From positions 1 through 34,224 of the forward strand of contig ONYP01000036.1 of assembly GCA_900322135.1 (NCBI GenBank): 34,224 nucleotides of DNA, given 5' to 3'. The notes beneath the pieces are model-generated. The model made no database searches. It was given only the letters and a program-made list of their open reading frames with translations, and was not told the DNA's origin. This DNA is from an uncultured Prevotellaceae bacterium. GTDB lineage: Bacteria; Bacteroidota; Bacteroidia; Bacteroidales; Muribaculaceae. Below are positions 17,544 to 25,377 of the stretch, in pieces. Both the position numbers and the translations under genes were made by a program. How positions within the stretch are numbered: position 1 is the first letter of the stretch; each line of letters opens with the position of its first letter.

Positions 17544-17580
17544 AAAAACGGGCCCATTTTATTAAAAACGGGCCCATTTT
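17544..17580 (-). terminator. 20-base tandem repeat with GGGCCC cores, probable terminator of the second PorU-like gene
   Basis: AAAAACGGGCCCATTTT occurs twice (17544-17560 and 17564-17580) at a 20-base period. Because GGGCCC is its own complement, the two copies can pair with each other into a stem of about 16 pairs with two G-U pairs, followed on the minus strand by GTTTTTGTTTG. It lies between the second PorU-like stop and the rex promoter. Confidence 0.65.
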
Positions 17581-17616
17581 TTAACAAATGTTATGTCTTG
17601 AAGATGAGTGAGTATA

Positions 17617-20600
17617 TCACTCGCCAGTGACTGCTAGTTTCTTAGCCTTGGTGGCTTCCTTGACGCCATCGGTCGTGATGGTCGCACGATAGACATAGAT
17701 GCCGCGGGGCACACGACGGCCCGAGGAGTCGGTCAGGTCCCATGTGACAGGCGTTGTTGTGTACATATCGCTGCGTCCCGCTTGAGTCGTGTTCCACACG
17801 AGGTGCCCCATCAGGTCAAAGACCTCGATGGTCACCGTCATCACGGCATCGGGACGGTTGTGCTTCACATAGAAAGAAGTCTCTACACTCGCGGGATTGG
17901 CAGCGCAATAGACATCGGCAATCTCGGGAGCCAAGCCATTGACGACATTGAAGGTTATCGTCTTCTCGCCCACATTGTTGTACACATCCCACACGCGCAG
18001 TCGCAGGGTGTGGGGACCGGGAGCCAGGTCGCTCAGCTGATAGGTGATGTTGCCCAGGGTACCCTGCTCGGCATAAGCTGGCGTGTAGTAACTTACCAGA
18101 TCATTGAAACTGGTAGTGCCATCGAGCGTCAACGACATGCTGTGACCGATGCCTGCCGATGAGAAGTTGACACCGCTGTCGTCGGCAACGGTCGCCAGCA
18201 GCAGCGGGGACTCATTCACCTGGCAACCCTCGGTGAAGTTGTCATCGTTAAGGTTCATCACAATGATGCTGGGACCGATGGTGTCGGCCACCAGTTCGTC
18301 CTCATAGCCGTAGATGTAGAAATTGCTATTAGCACCCTTGGCCTCGAGCGTGTCGCTGCTGTCATAGGCATACAGGTTGAGCAGTGCCGGCCTGTAGTTG
18401 TCATATTCATTGTTCACCTCGCTGGGGATGATGACGCGCACGGTAAAGTTGCCGCCGACCACGGTATCCACATTGATAGCCAAACGATTGGCACGGTCCT
18501 CATAGGTGAATTCAGCGCCTTCGCTACCATAGCCGTGGGTCGTGATGGACTGCTCGGCATCAAACAAGGTAGAAACGATGGAACCGTTAAATCCGGTCAT
18601 CTGATTGCCGTTCCAATCCACAATCCTGCCTCCGAACTCGACTTGCTGGCGTGCCTTGAACACAGGCATGTCGGTGCTGGTGACAGGCTCGCCGTTGATG
18701 GTTTCAACCACGGCCATGTAGGGGGCCCATGCCAGGCGCATCGCCGGGTCGCCGAACAGGTAGAAGCGCTGGCGGTTATCGGAGTAAGCAGCCACGCTGT
18801 TCTTGGCCAGGCGGACGATATCACCGATTCGCTGCGGCAGTCCCTTGTCGTCACGCGAGAACACATATCGGCCCATCTCGGAAGACAATGCGCCGTTCTC
18901 GTGGATATAGGCCAATCGTGCGGGACAAATCACAGCGATGGCGCCACCGTTGGCATTGAGGAAAATGCGCTCACCACTTGACAACACCGAGTTGTCGAAA
19001 CGGGTATACTCGCAAGTTGCGGCATACAGCACAGGTTTGTGACGGTAGAAGAGTCGGCTCTCGACATCGGATCGCATCATCAAGCCCTCACCGGTCCAGT
19101 TCTGGGTGCTGGCATGGCCGATATAATTCCACCAGAGTGCACCCTCGCTCAAGGTGTTGAACATCTTGGCGCGAGCATCGGGATAAGAGCGCGAACCGCC
19201 CTCGCTCACTGCGTTGAAGGCATCAATGTAGACACGGTTGAACACGATGTCGGCACCGCCATTCCTGCGGGCGGCTTGCACCATGGTTGTATCCTGGCTC
19301 ATGTGAATGGCCTTGTTCTCATCGTCGGCAACCATGAGTGCCTGATTCTTCCAAGCGCCGTAATCGGGCTTGGTGACATATTTCACAAGCTTGTTGACCA
19401 GTGTGCGGGCCTCGCTCTTGCTCTTGGCAATCATGCGGCCCACAGCAATGCTCAGCTTATCGCTATAGGAGCTGCCTGACTCGTCTTCCAGAGAGGCGAA
19501 GAGGTCATCGGTGGAGATTGAGGTATCCTCTTGGCTGCTGGCTTCGCTCTGCCAGGTGAGCAGTCGTGGATAATTGAGAATGCCGGCATCGGTACCCACC
19601 AGACGGTTGTCGTAACTGCCGCCACCCATCAGCAGCAGATAACCCAGCCTGTGGCCGTTCTCATCGGTGCCACGGTCATAGAACATCTTGCACAGACGGC
19701 GGTAGGCCATTGCGTCCTGAGTGCCGCTGGAGAACTCGTTGAAGACCTTCTCGTGGTCGAGCACGAGGACATTGAAATGGTCATAGCGCTCATGCAAATC
19801 GGCGACACGCCTGGCCTCGTCAAGGTAGGCACTCGGCGCGAGAATAATCATGTCGGGGACAGGCTCGCTGTGGATGTCCTGGTTGTCCACCTCGCTCAAG
19901 AATTCAGGATGGGGGTAAGTGTCTGACTCATTAAATGCCACAAACTCCCGGCGGCCATCGTTGGCGGGGCTGAAGGTAAGCGTGCCCTCACTGCCAGTGG
20001 CATTCAATTGCAGGGGAGCGTAAGGGCTGGTAACATCCCACACGCGTGTCGTGCCGTTGCAATTGCCCATGCGATAACACTTATTGGTGCTTGCATCCTG
20101 AACGCCAAAGGCAAGGCTTGCGCCGCGCAGGGCCAAGTTGCAAGTATAGTTCACAGTAATGAAGTCGAGGCGGGCCATGTTGACCGTTCCCGAACAGGCG
20201 TAGTTGACCGTGAGGTTCAACTCATCGGTGCCCTCAAGGGTCAAGGTCTTGATGTAAGGCGATGTGGTTTGGTAATGGTCATGCTGCAAGGAACTGTTCT
20301 TGGCAATGATATCATTACTGGTCACCGGCAAGGCCTGGCCGTTGTAACTCATCTCGATTGAACTTGTGCAGCCTACAGTCTGTGCTGCAAACACGGTATA
20401 AGTCCTAATGGGGCTGCCCTCGACCAATCCGTCGAGTTTGAACTTGAAAGTCTGGCTTCGGTTAGAGATGAAGCTCTCGCCCAGGAACACGCGGCCCGTT
20501 TCACCGGGATTGCTGATTTCCTGCTCATGGTAGAGACGCTCAACATAGGTTGAAACGGGCGTTCCCGTCGGGGCATTGTCGGCTTTGGGGATTTCGATGT

Positions 20601-21045
20601 CGCTGAAGCGGCTGTCGTTGGTCACAAAGTAGCAGCCCGAGATAGCATAAGGGTGCTGCACCTGCAGGTGAGTGAGTGCTCCGCTCCTGAAGTTTTTCCA
20701 AGTCACGGGTCCCTGGGCATAGAACAGGAGCCGGCCCTCGGTGCGCACCACGGGCATCTGTGGCAGGTCATCGGCATAGTTGTCGCCAAGCATCGTCTCG
20801 CTGAGCGGAGCGCCGCCATAACCGAACACATGAATCTGTGACAGGTCACTGCCCAGACCCCAGTTGCGTATATCGTCGGCAGTAATCTGGTAGATACCGC
20901 TCTCCATCACCGAGATTTTGACCCACTTGCCCGTAGCCAACTTGCTGCTCTCGGCATAGTAACTCTTGTCCAATGGGTACGCGCTGATAGCTGAACCTGC
21001 CAGCACCAGAACGGACACAATCATGCGGACGAAATATCTCATCAT
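17617..21045 (-). CDS. porU: PorU-like T9SS sortase, C25 family, paralogue 2 (closest to canonical PorU)
   Basis: A 1142-residue exported protein with the same layout as the gene at 12652-16107: signal peptide (1 to about 24, ending AISAYP), N-terminal domain opening YYAESSKLATGKWVKISVME, a C25 peptidase domain (about 390-760), Ig-like domains and a C-terminal CTD-like segment (VTWDLTDSSGRRVPRGIYVY). The catalytic pair is H644 in IGHAS and C678 in AATCEYTRFD, the latter close to what I remember as typical PorU. In P. gingivalis PorU cleaves the C-terminal signal of T9SS cargo and joins the cargo to A-LPS. The start is one of two adjacent ATGs (21045 or 21042). No TAnnTTTG promoter is visible upstream; the gene sits 71 bases beyond the phosphopantetheinyl transferase stop. 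It is probably the true PorU of the pair. Confidence 0.9.
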   Translation of the reverse strand: MMRYFVRMIVSVLVLAGSAISAYPLDKSYYAESSKLATGKWVKISVMESGIYQITADDIRNWGLGSDLSQIHVFGYGGAPLSETMLGDNYADDLPQMPVVRTEGRLLFYAQGPVTWKNFRSGALTHLQVQHPYAISGCYFVTNDSRFSDIEIPKADNAPTGTPVSTYVERLYHEQEISNPGETGRVFLGESFISNRSQTFKFKLDGLVEGSPIRTYTVFAAQTVGCTSSIEMSYNGQALPVTSNDIIAKNSSLQHDHYQTTSPYIKTLTLEGTDELNLTVNYACSGTVNMARLDFITVNYTCNLALRGASLAFGVQDASTNKCYRMGNCNGTTRVWDVTSPYAPLQLNATGSEGTLTFSPANDGRREFVAFNESDTYPHPEFLSEVDNQDIHSEPVPDMIILAPSAYLDEARRVADLHERYDHFNVLVLDHEKVFNEFSSGTQDAMAYRRLCKMFYDRGTDENGHRLGYLLLMGGGSYDNRLVGTDAGILNYPRLLTWQSEASSQEDTSISTDDLFASLEDESGSSYSDKLSIAVGRMIAKSKSEARTLVNKLVKYVTKPDYGAWKNQALMVADDENKAIHMSQDTTMVQAARRNGGADIVFNRVYIDAFNAVSEGGSRSYPDARAKMFNTLSEGALWWNYIGHASTQNWTGEGLMMRSDVESRLFYRHKPVLYAATCEYTRFDNSVLSSGERIFLNANGGAIAVICPARLAYIHENGALSSEMGRYVFSRDDKGLPQRIGDIVRLAKNSVAAYSDNRQRFYLFGDPAMRLAWAPYMAVVETINGEPVTSTDMPVFKARQQVEFGGRIVDWNGNQMTGFNGSIVSTLFDAEQSITTHGYGSEGAEFTYEDRANRLAINVDTVVGGNFTVRVIIPSEVNNEYDNYRPALLNLYAYDSSDTLEAKGANSNFYIYGYEDELVADTIGPSIIVMNLNDDNFTEGCQVNESPLLLATVADDSGVNFSSAGIGHSMSLTLDGTTSFNDLVSYYTPAYAEQGTLGNITYQLSDLAPGPHTLRLRVWDVYNNVGEKTITFNVVNGLAPEIADVYCAANPASVETSFYVKHNRPDAVMTVTIEVFDLMGHLVWNTTQAGRSDMYTTTPVTWDLTDSSGRRVPRGIYVYRATITTDGVKEATKAKKLAVTGE

Positions 21046-21116
21046 ATTTCTTATCAGGTTTGGTTTTTAACCTTATAACGATTTTTGACCTTTTTTATTG
21101 CACGGTGGGTGTGTGA

Positions 21117-21743
21117 TTACCTGATGAGCGGCATGGCAACGGTGATGAAGTGGCCCGCCATCGTGCGACAGGTCAAGCGGTAACGGCGGTCGCCGCAGCT
21201 GGCAAGAATAACAGTTTCGTCATCTCCAACGGTGAAGGGTTCCAGGCAGATGCCCCCGGTCCAGTCGATGGCGCTGTTGCGCTCGGCCTTGATGACAGCC
21301 TCCTTGGCCGTCCACGCGATGATGTGGGCTTGCTGATTGTCGGGGGAGATGAACTGCTGCTCGCCGGCATTGAGAAACTTATCCCGCACACGCAACACTT
21401 GCTGGCGGTCGGCCAGCTCGGCATCCAAGCCGATAACAGCACTGTCATTGAGCGCCAGCGCCACGAGGTGCATCGTGTGGGTGATGCTGATGTTGAGGCC
21501 TTCAAGCCCATCGACCACAGGTGCTCCCTGGTGTGTGTGTGACAAGGTCACGGGGTGCCCCATAGCATGGCACATCAGCAGCCGCTCGGCCGCCTTCTCT
21601 CGCTGCCGCTTGACCGGCAGTTCCACCAAGTCTTCAACGGGAATCCCTTCCTGACGGCACAGCAACAGCAGTTGCGGCGCCTCCTCGTCAAGCCGCCACA
21701 CCAGCACCCTCGTGCCGCCGGGATATGTAATCTCCTCAACCAA
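21117..21743 (-). CDS. 4'-phosphopantetheinyl transferase, Sfp/AcpT superfamily
   Basis: This enzyme moves phosphopantetheine from CoA to a serine of acyl- or peptidyl-carrier proteins. Signature motifs are intact: IGLDAEL (Mg-binding aspartate and glutamate) near residue 110 and WTAKEAVIK near residue 155, with ISITHTMHLVALAL between the N-terminal half and the first motif. About 208 residues is usual. The frame opens only with a TTG at 21743. An ATG at 21762 would give MRF and then the family-like N-terminus if the AAAA run at 21753-21756 had one base fewer, so either a TTG start is used or there is a one-base error. It follows the efflux operon by 63 bases. No carrier-protein gene is nearby, so it may serve fatty-acid synthesis. 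Confidence 0.9.
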   Translation of the reverse strand: MVEEITYPGGTRVLVWRLDEEAPQLLLLCRQEGIPVEDLVELPVKRQREKAAERLLMCHAMGHPVTLSHTHQGAPVVDGLEGLNISITHTMHLVALALNDSAVIGLDAELADRQQVLRVRDKFLNAGEQQFISPDNQQAHIIAWTAKEAVIKAERNSAIDWTGGICLEPFTVGDDETVILASCGDRRYRLTCRTMAGHFITVAMPLIR

Positions 21744-21773
21744 TTCTTCGTGAAAATCTCATCCAGATTACCC

Positions 21774-21801
21774 CCTAACTCCTAATTCCTATTTCCTAAC
21801 C
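21774..21801. repeat. degenerate tandem heptamer repeat CCTAACT-type x4
   Basis: Four adjacent 7-base units, CCTAACT, CCTAATT, CCTATTT and CCTAACC, fill the gap between the second ABC-2 permease and the phosphopantetheinyl transferase. The consensus is the same as the complement of the 1131-1165 array. Confidence 0.8.
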
Positions 21802-21805
21802 AAAA

Positions 21806-23062
21806 TCATCCCACGCCGTTCTTGGCCAGGTCGATGCGGGTGAGGATGCTGGGGTTATCCTCGCTGGCGGCAATCCATGAGCGGTAGCGGCGACGGTTGA
21901 TGAAGCGCTCGACCACATAGGCCAGGATGAACATCACCGGCAACTGGAGCCACAGCATCCAGTAGTGGTGCTGCACCTGATAGAGGGTCGCACCGTTGGT
22001 CTGCATGAGCACATAACCATTGGCCATCCATGTGCTGGGCACACAGTCGCCCACAACATACCACAACCTCGACATCAGGTAGCGCGGCCATGACACGCCA
22101 ACCAGGAAGACAAACACCACCGACGAAAAGACGAACAGCAGGAAAACGCTCTCGCGCTCGTTGACGACGGCCGACAATGTCTGCCCCATAAACGACACAC
22201 CCACGATAAACGGCACGGCCAGGCAAATAATGTGCAGCAGGTTGCCGTACTGCGGGAAACCGAACATCAGCGGCACATAGTGCAGCACATAGATGACGGG
22301 AATGACATAGATGATCTGGTGACACATCATCTTGCCGACGATAGTGGCTCCAGGGCTGGCCTCCACAGCCAGCGGGTCGCGTCCGCCGCTGCGGCGGCGA
22401 CGCTCGATGCTGCCGCCGTGCAGCATGGCGATACCCAGTATCATGCTCTGCTGCAGCACCAGCGGCAGGATGAACAACAGAACGGCGCTGGCGATACCCA
22501 TGGCCGGGTTGCCCACAGGTACCTGGCGGTTCTCGACAATGGCGCCGCTCATGCTGATGACAGGCTCGACGACGGCAGCCATCCTCTCGCCACCCATGGC
22601 CTGGGTGACGCCGGTCAACGCGGTGAACATCGCCTTGTAGCGCATCATCACGCTCATGTCACAGTACAGCGACACATGGCCCTGCTCACCACGCCCGATG
22701 TTCTGGGCGAAGTCGCGCGGGATGTACAGGATGCCGTAGCACGCCTTGCGGTGCATCGCCTCCTGGGCCTCCTGCATGTTGGCGGCATAACCGGCAATAG
22801 CCACCTCCTGGGTGGCGTCCATGCGGCGCACCAGGTCGCGGCTCATGGCAGTGCGGTTGTCATCGACGACAACGACACGCTCGTCGCGCACCACCTCGGG
22901 GTTGTAGATCAAGGCGTACAGCACGGGATAGAGCGCGTTGAGCACCAGGAAGAAGATAACCACACCCTGGTCGCGGAACACGAGCATCAACTCGCGGCCG
23001 CACACCTTCAACACCTGTATGCACCACAGGAACAGTCGGCTATGTTTCAGTTTCTCACTCAT
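21806..23062 (-). CDS. ABC-2 type transporter permease, second subunit
   Basis: An ABC-2 family permease of about 418 residues. One N-terminal membrane segment (GVVIFFLVLNALYPVLYALI) is followed by a large soluble domain of about 130 residues and then five further membrane segments, the YhhJ/YbhR layout. It starts either at ATG 23062, four bases after the stop of the preceding permease, or at ATG 23077 with an 11-base overlap; I favour 23062 because MSEKLKHSRLF looks more natural. Together with the permease, HlyD protein and TolC protein upstream it should form a tripartite exporter for drugs or envelope compounds. No ATP-binding subunit is encoded in the operon. Confidence 0.9.
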   Translation of the reverse strand: MSEKLKHSRLFLWCIQVLKVCGRELMLVFRDQGVVIFFLVLNALYPVLYALIYNPEVVRDERVVVVDDNRTAMSRDLVRRMDATQEVAIAGYAANMQEAQEAMHRKACYGILYIPRDFAQNIGRGEQGHVSLYCDMSVMMRYKAMFTALTGVTQAMGGERMAAVVEPVISMSGAIVENRQVPVGNPAMGIASAVLLFILPLVLQQSMILGIAMLHGGSIERRRRSGGRDPLAVEASPGATIVGKMMCHQIIYVIPVIYVLHYVPLMFGFPQYGNLLHIICLAVPFIVGVSFMGQTLSAVVNERESVFLLFVFSSVVFVFLVGVSWPRYLMSRLWYVVGDCVPSTWMANGYVLMQTNGATLYQVQHHYWMLWLQLPVMFILAYVVERFINRRRYRSWIAASEDNPSILTRIDLAKNGVG

Positions 23063-23066
23063 ATCA

Positions 23067-24239
23067 TCAGGGCACATACACGGGATTCATGCACTCCTTC
23101 TTCAACCGCCACGAGAGCAGCATGGGCAGGATGGTGAATCCGATGAGTGCCGCATAATAAACTCTTGAATAATAGATGTCGATGCCATTCAATGCCTGGT
23201 CAACCATGATCAGGAAGTAGTACTTGACGGGCACGGTAAATCCTAAGGCCTCGACCCACGGATACATCGCCTCTTGAGGCAACGAGAAGCCCGTGAACGA
23301 GAACGATACCATACCCAGCAGGGTACACAGCATCGTGCCGTAGCGGAAGTTGGGCACGAAGCAGAACATCAGCACGGCAAAACTCTGGTTGGCGACCACG
23401 AGCAGGAACATCGCGATGAGCATGTTCCACGGGTTGCAGTTCAGCGGGAAATCGTAGTAGCGGAACATCATCAACTGGACGAACCAGCCCACGGCGGTGA
23501 ACAACACCGTCTGCGGCACGAGTTTACCCACCAGGGCCAGGAACATGCTTCCGCCGGAGTTCTTGAGCCACTGGCGGCTCAGGCCCGACTTCAACTCCAG
23601 ACCCAGCGAGAACGCCGTCACCAGCAAGATGAACAGCGACAAGAAACATGGGATGAAAGTGCTGTTCAGGTAGTAGTCGTAGTTGGTGAACGGGTTGCCG
23701 ATCATGTGCACATGGGTCTGATAGGGAACCAGTGTCGACTCGATTTGCTGGTTGGGCACACCCACCGTGCGCAAGGCCGTCTGGACAATGCCGCCGTTGA
23801 CGAGCATCGAGATGGTCTTGAAGCCCTTGTACTGCATCGAGCCTGGAGCGTAGTAGGCATAGTTCACATAGTAACTTACCACTGGCTGACGGCCGCCGAG
23901 CGCATCCTCCTCCAGGTTGTCGGGGATGAAGAAGAAACCCAGCACCTCGCCGCGCTGCACGGCATCGCGCGCCTCGGCGAAGTTGTTGTAGCGCTGGCAG
24001 ATGTTCACCTGCTGGAAACCGTTCAGGTTGCGCGAGATGCGGCGCGACAGGCTGCTGTTGTCCAGGTCGACGATGCCCACGGGCACGCGCTGCACCGAGC
24101 CGTCCTTAATCAGGTCCAGCAGGAACCAGGAGCACAGCAGCGGCATGATGACAATCAGCAGGAAATACATGGGCCGGCGCACGAGTTGGACACACCCGCG
24201 CTTGAACGAACGACCAATGTATTTCATTAACATCTTCAT
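23067..24239 (-). CDS. ABC-2 type transporter permease, first subunit
   Basis: This 390-residue permease of the ABC-2 family is paralogous to the next gene. The N-terminal membrane anchor (PMYFLLIVIMPLLCSWFLLDLI) is followed by a periplasmic domain starting VPVGIVDLDNSSLSRRISRNL, which is typical of YhhJ-type permeases. A C-terminal block of five membrane helices contains FSFTGFSLPQEAMYPWVEAL. It lies 34 bases after the HlyD gene and is translationally close to the second permease, so a heterodimer is likely. In Bacteroidota this TolC-HlyD-permease-permease order is common and the ATPase is often encoded elsewhere or absent. Confidence 0.92.
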   Translation of the reverse strand: MKMLMKYIGRSFKRGCVQLVRRPMYFLLIVIMPLLCSWFLLDLIKDGSVQRVPVGIVDLDNSSLSRRISRNLNGFQQVNICQRYNNFAEARDAVQRGEVLGFFFIPDNLEEDALGGRQPVVSYYVNYAYYAPGSMQYKGFKTISMLVNGGIVQTALRTVGVPNQQIESTLVPYQTHVHMIGNPFTNYDYYLNSTFIPCFLSLFILLVTAFSLGLELKSGLSRQWLKNSGGSMFLALVGKLVPQTVLFTAVGWFVQLMMFRYYDFPLNCNPWNMLIAMFLLVVANQSFAVLMFCFVPNFRYGTMLCTLLGMVSFSFTGFSLPQEAMYPWVEALGFTVPVKYYFLIMVDQALNGIDIYYSRVYYAALIGFTILPMLLSWRLKKECMNPVYVP

Positions 24240-24273
24240 TTAAAACAAAGTGACGGATTACTGACCTGACGGA

Positions 24274-25287
24274 TCACTTTTTCTCTAAAATCACCGACAT
24301 GCCGGGACGCAGGTTGGGCACCTTGACGGTGGGACGCACCCTCACCTCAAAGGTCTTGCTGTCATACTGACCCTGGGCCTTGGCGGCCTGCCAGACAGCA
24401 TAACTGCCCATGTCGTGGATATAATAGACCAACATCGTGGTGGCCTGGTTGTTCAGCGCGGGGATGCGCACGGGCACTTCCTTGCCCATGGGCAGGTCGT
24501 TGAGCATCTCCTCACGCACACTGAAACTTACCCACATGTCGTCCAACTTGGCAATCGACATGATGGGCGTGCCCATGGCCACGAGTTCACCCTCCTGCGG
24601 GTAAATCTCGCTGACCTCGCCGTCACAGGGCGCCACGAGCACCTGGTCCTCGAGCAGGCTCTCTACCTCCATGACGCTGCCGCGGGCGGCGTTGGCCATG
24701 CTCTTGGATGCGTTCTTGTCCTCCTGCTGGGCGCCTTTCACAGCCATGTCATACTGTGCCTTGGCAGCCTTGACCTGAGCCGTTGCGGCATCATAGGCGG
24801 CCTTGGCCTCGTCGCGTTTCTGCTGGGTGGCGACGCCCTGGTTGTAGAGGTTCTCTACACGCTGGTAGGTCTTCTCGGCAATGGTCTGTGCTGCGATAGC
24901 CTGTTGCCATACATTATAGGCACTCTGCTTCAACTCGTCACGGGTACCCTTCTCGGCCTTCTGGTTCTGGGAAGCGGCTGCTTCCTGCATCTGCTTGGCC
25001 TGGTAGTACTTGGCGTCGACCGTGCTGGAGTAGATGCTCACCAGCTTGTCACCCTTGTGCACGGTGTCACCCTCGTGGACATAGAATCGCACGATGCGTC
25101 CGGGCAACTTGCCGCTCACGCGCACTGCGTCACACTCGGCCTGACCTTGTGTCGTGGCGTCGGCGGGATGGATGAGCAGGATGCCCACCACGGCGATGCA
25201 TGCCATCACCAGGGCAAACACTGCCAAGGCTGCCAGCAACGCTTTGTCCTTCTTGCGGACCACAGTTCTCTGTTCGTCTTTTTCCAT
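24274..25287 (-). CDS. HlyD-family membrane fusion (periplasmic adaptor) protein
   Basis: The 337-residue adaptor links the inner-membrane permeases with the TolC channel. A single N-terminal membrane segment (about 16-38) is followed by a biotinyl-lipoyl half-motif (GRIVRFYVHEGDTVHKGDKL). A long alanine/glutamine-rich coiled-coil hairpin covers about 90-200, the second lipoyl half is VLVAPCDGEVSEIYPQEGEL, and a beta-barrel ends LRPGMSVILEKK. This layout is typical of EmrA/YhiI-type adaptors. The gene follows the TolC gene after a 90-base gap that holds an 18-base tandem repeat, and it precedes the permease genes closely. Confidence 0.94.
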   Translation of the reverse strand: MEKDEQRTVVRKKDKALLAALAVFALVMACIAVVGILLIHPADATTQGQAECDAVRVSGKLPGRIVRFYVHEGDTVHKGDKLVSIYSSTVDAKYYQAKQMQEAAASQNQKAEKGTRDELKQSAYNVWQQAIAAQTIAEKTYQRVENLYNQGVATQQKRDEAKAAYDAATAQVKAAKAQYDMAVKGAQQEDKNASKSMANAARGSVMEVESLLEDQVLVAPCDGEVSEIYPQEGELVAMGTPIMSIAKLDDMWVSFSVREEMLNDLPMGKEVPVRIPALNNQATTMLVYYIHDMGSYAVWQAAKAQGQYDSKTFEVRVRPTVKVPNLRPGMSVILEKK

Positions 25288-25324
25288 ATGATTGAGTTGT
25301 AATTGATGTTTCAGTTATTTTTAA

Positions 25325-25359
25325 CTAGATGCTCTAGATTTTCTAGATGCTCTAGATTT
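25325..25359. repeat. 18-base tandem repeat rich in TCTAGA, two copies
   Basis: CTAGATGCTCTAGATTTT occurs at 25325-25342 and again, lacking only its last T, at 25343-25359. Each unit is itself partly palindromic (CTAGA...TCTAG), so several alternative hairpins are possible. It lies in the TolC-HlyD gap inside the efflux operon. Confidence 0.85.
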
Positions 25360-25377
25360 CTATAGGGGGGATTGGAA

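Noticed and set aside
17582..17593. Small dyad TAACAAATGTTA beyond the PorU-like gene, considered as a Rex operator
   Set aside because: The half-sites lack the TTGTGA-type sequence of known Rex sites, and the dyad is more than 60 bases upstream of the rex -7 element, beyond the terminator-like repeat.
22232..24230. Plus-strand open frames opposite the two ABC-2 permease genes
   Set aside because: Histidine- and glutamine-rich antisense shadows without membrane segments or signals; the minus strand encodes clear permeases.
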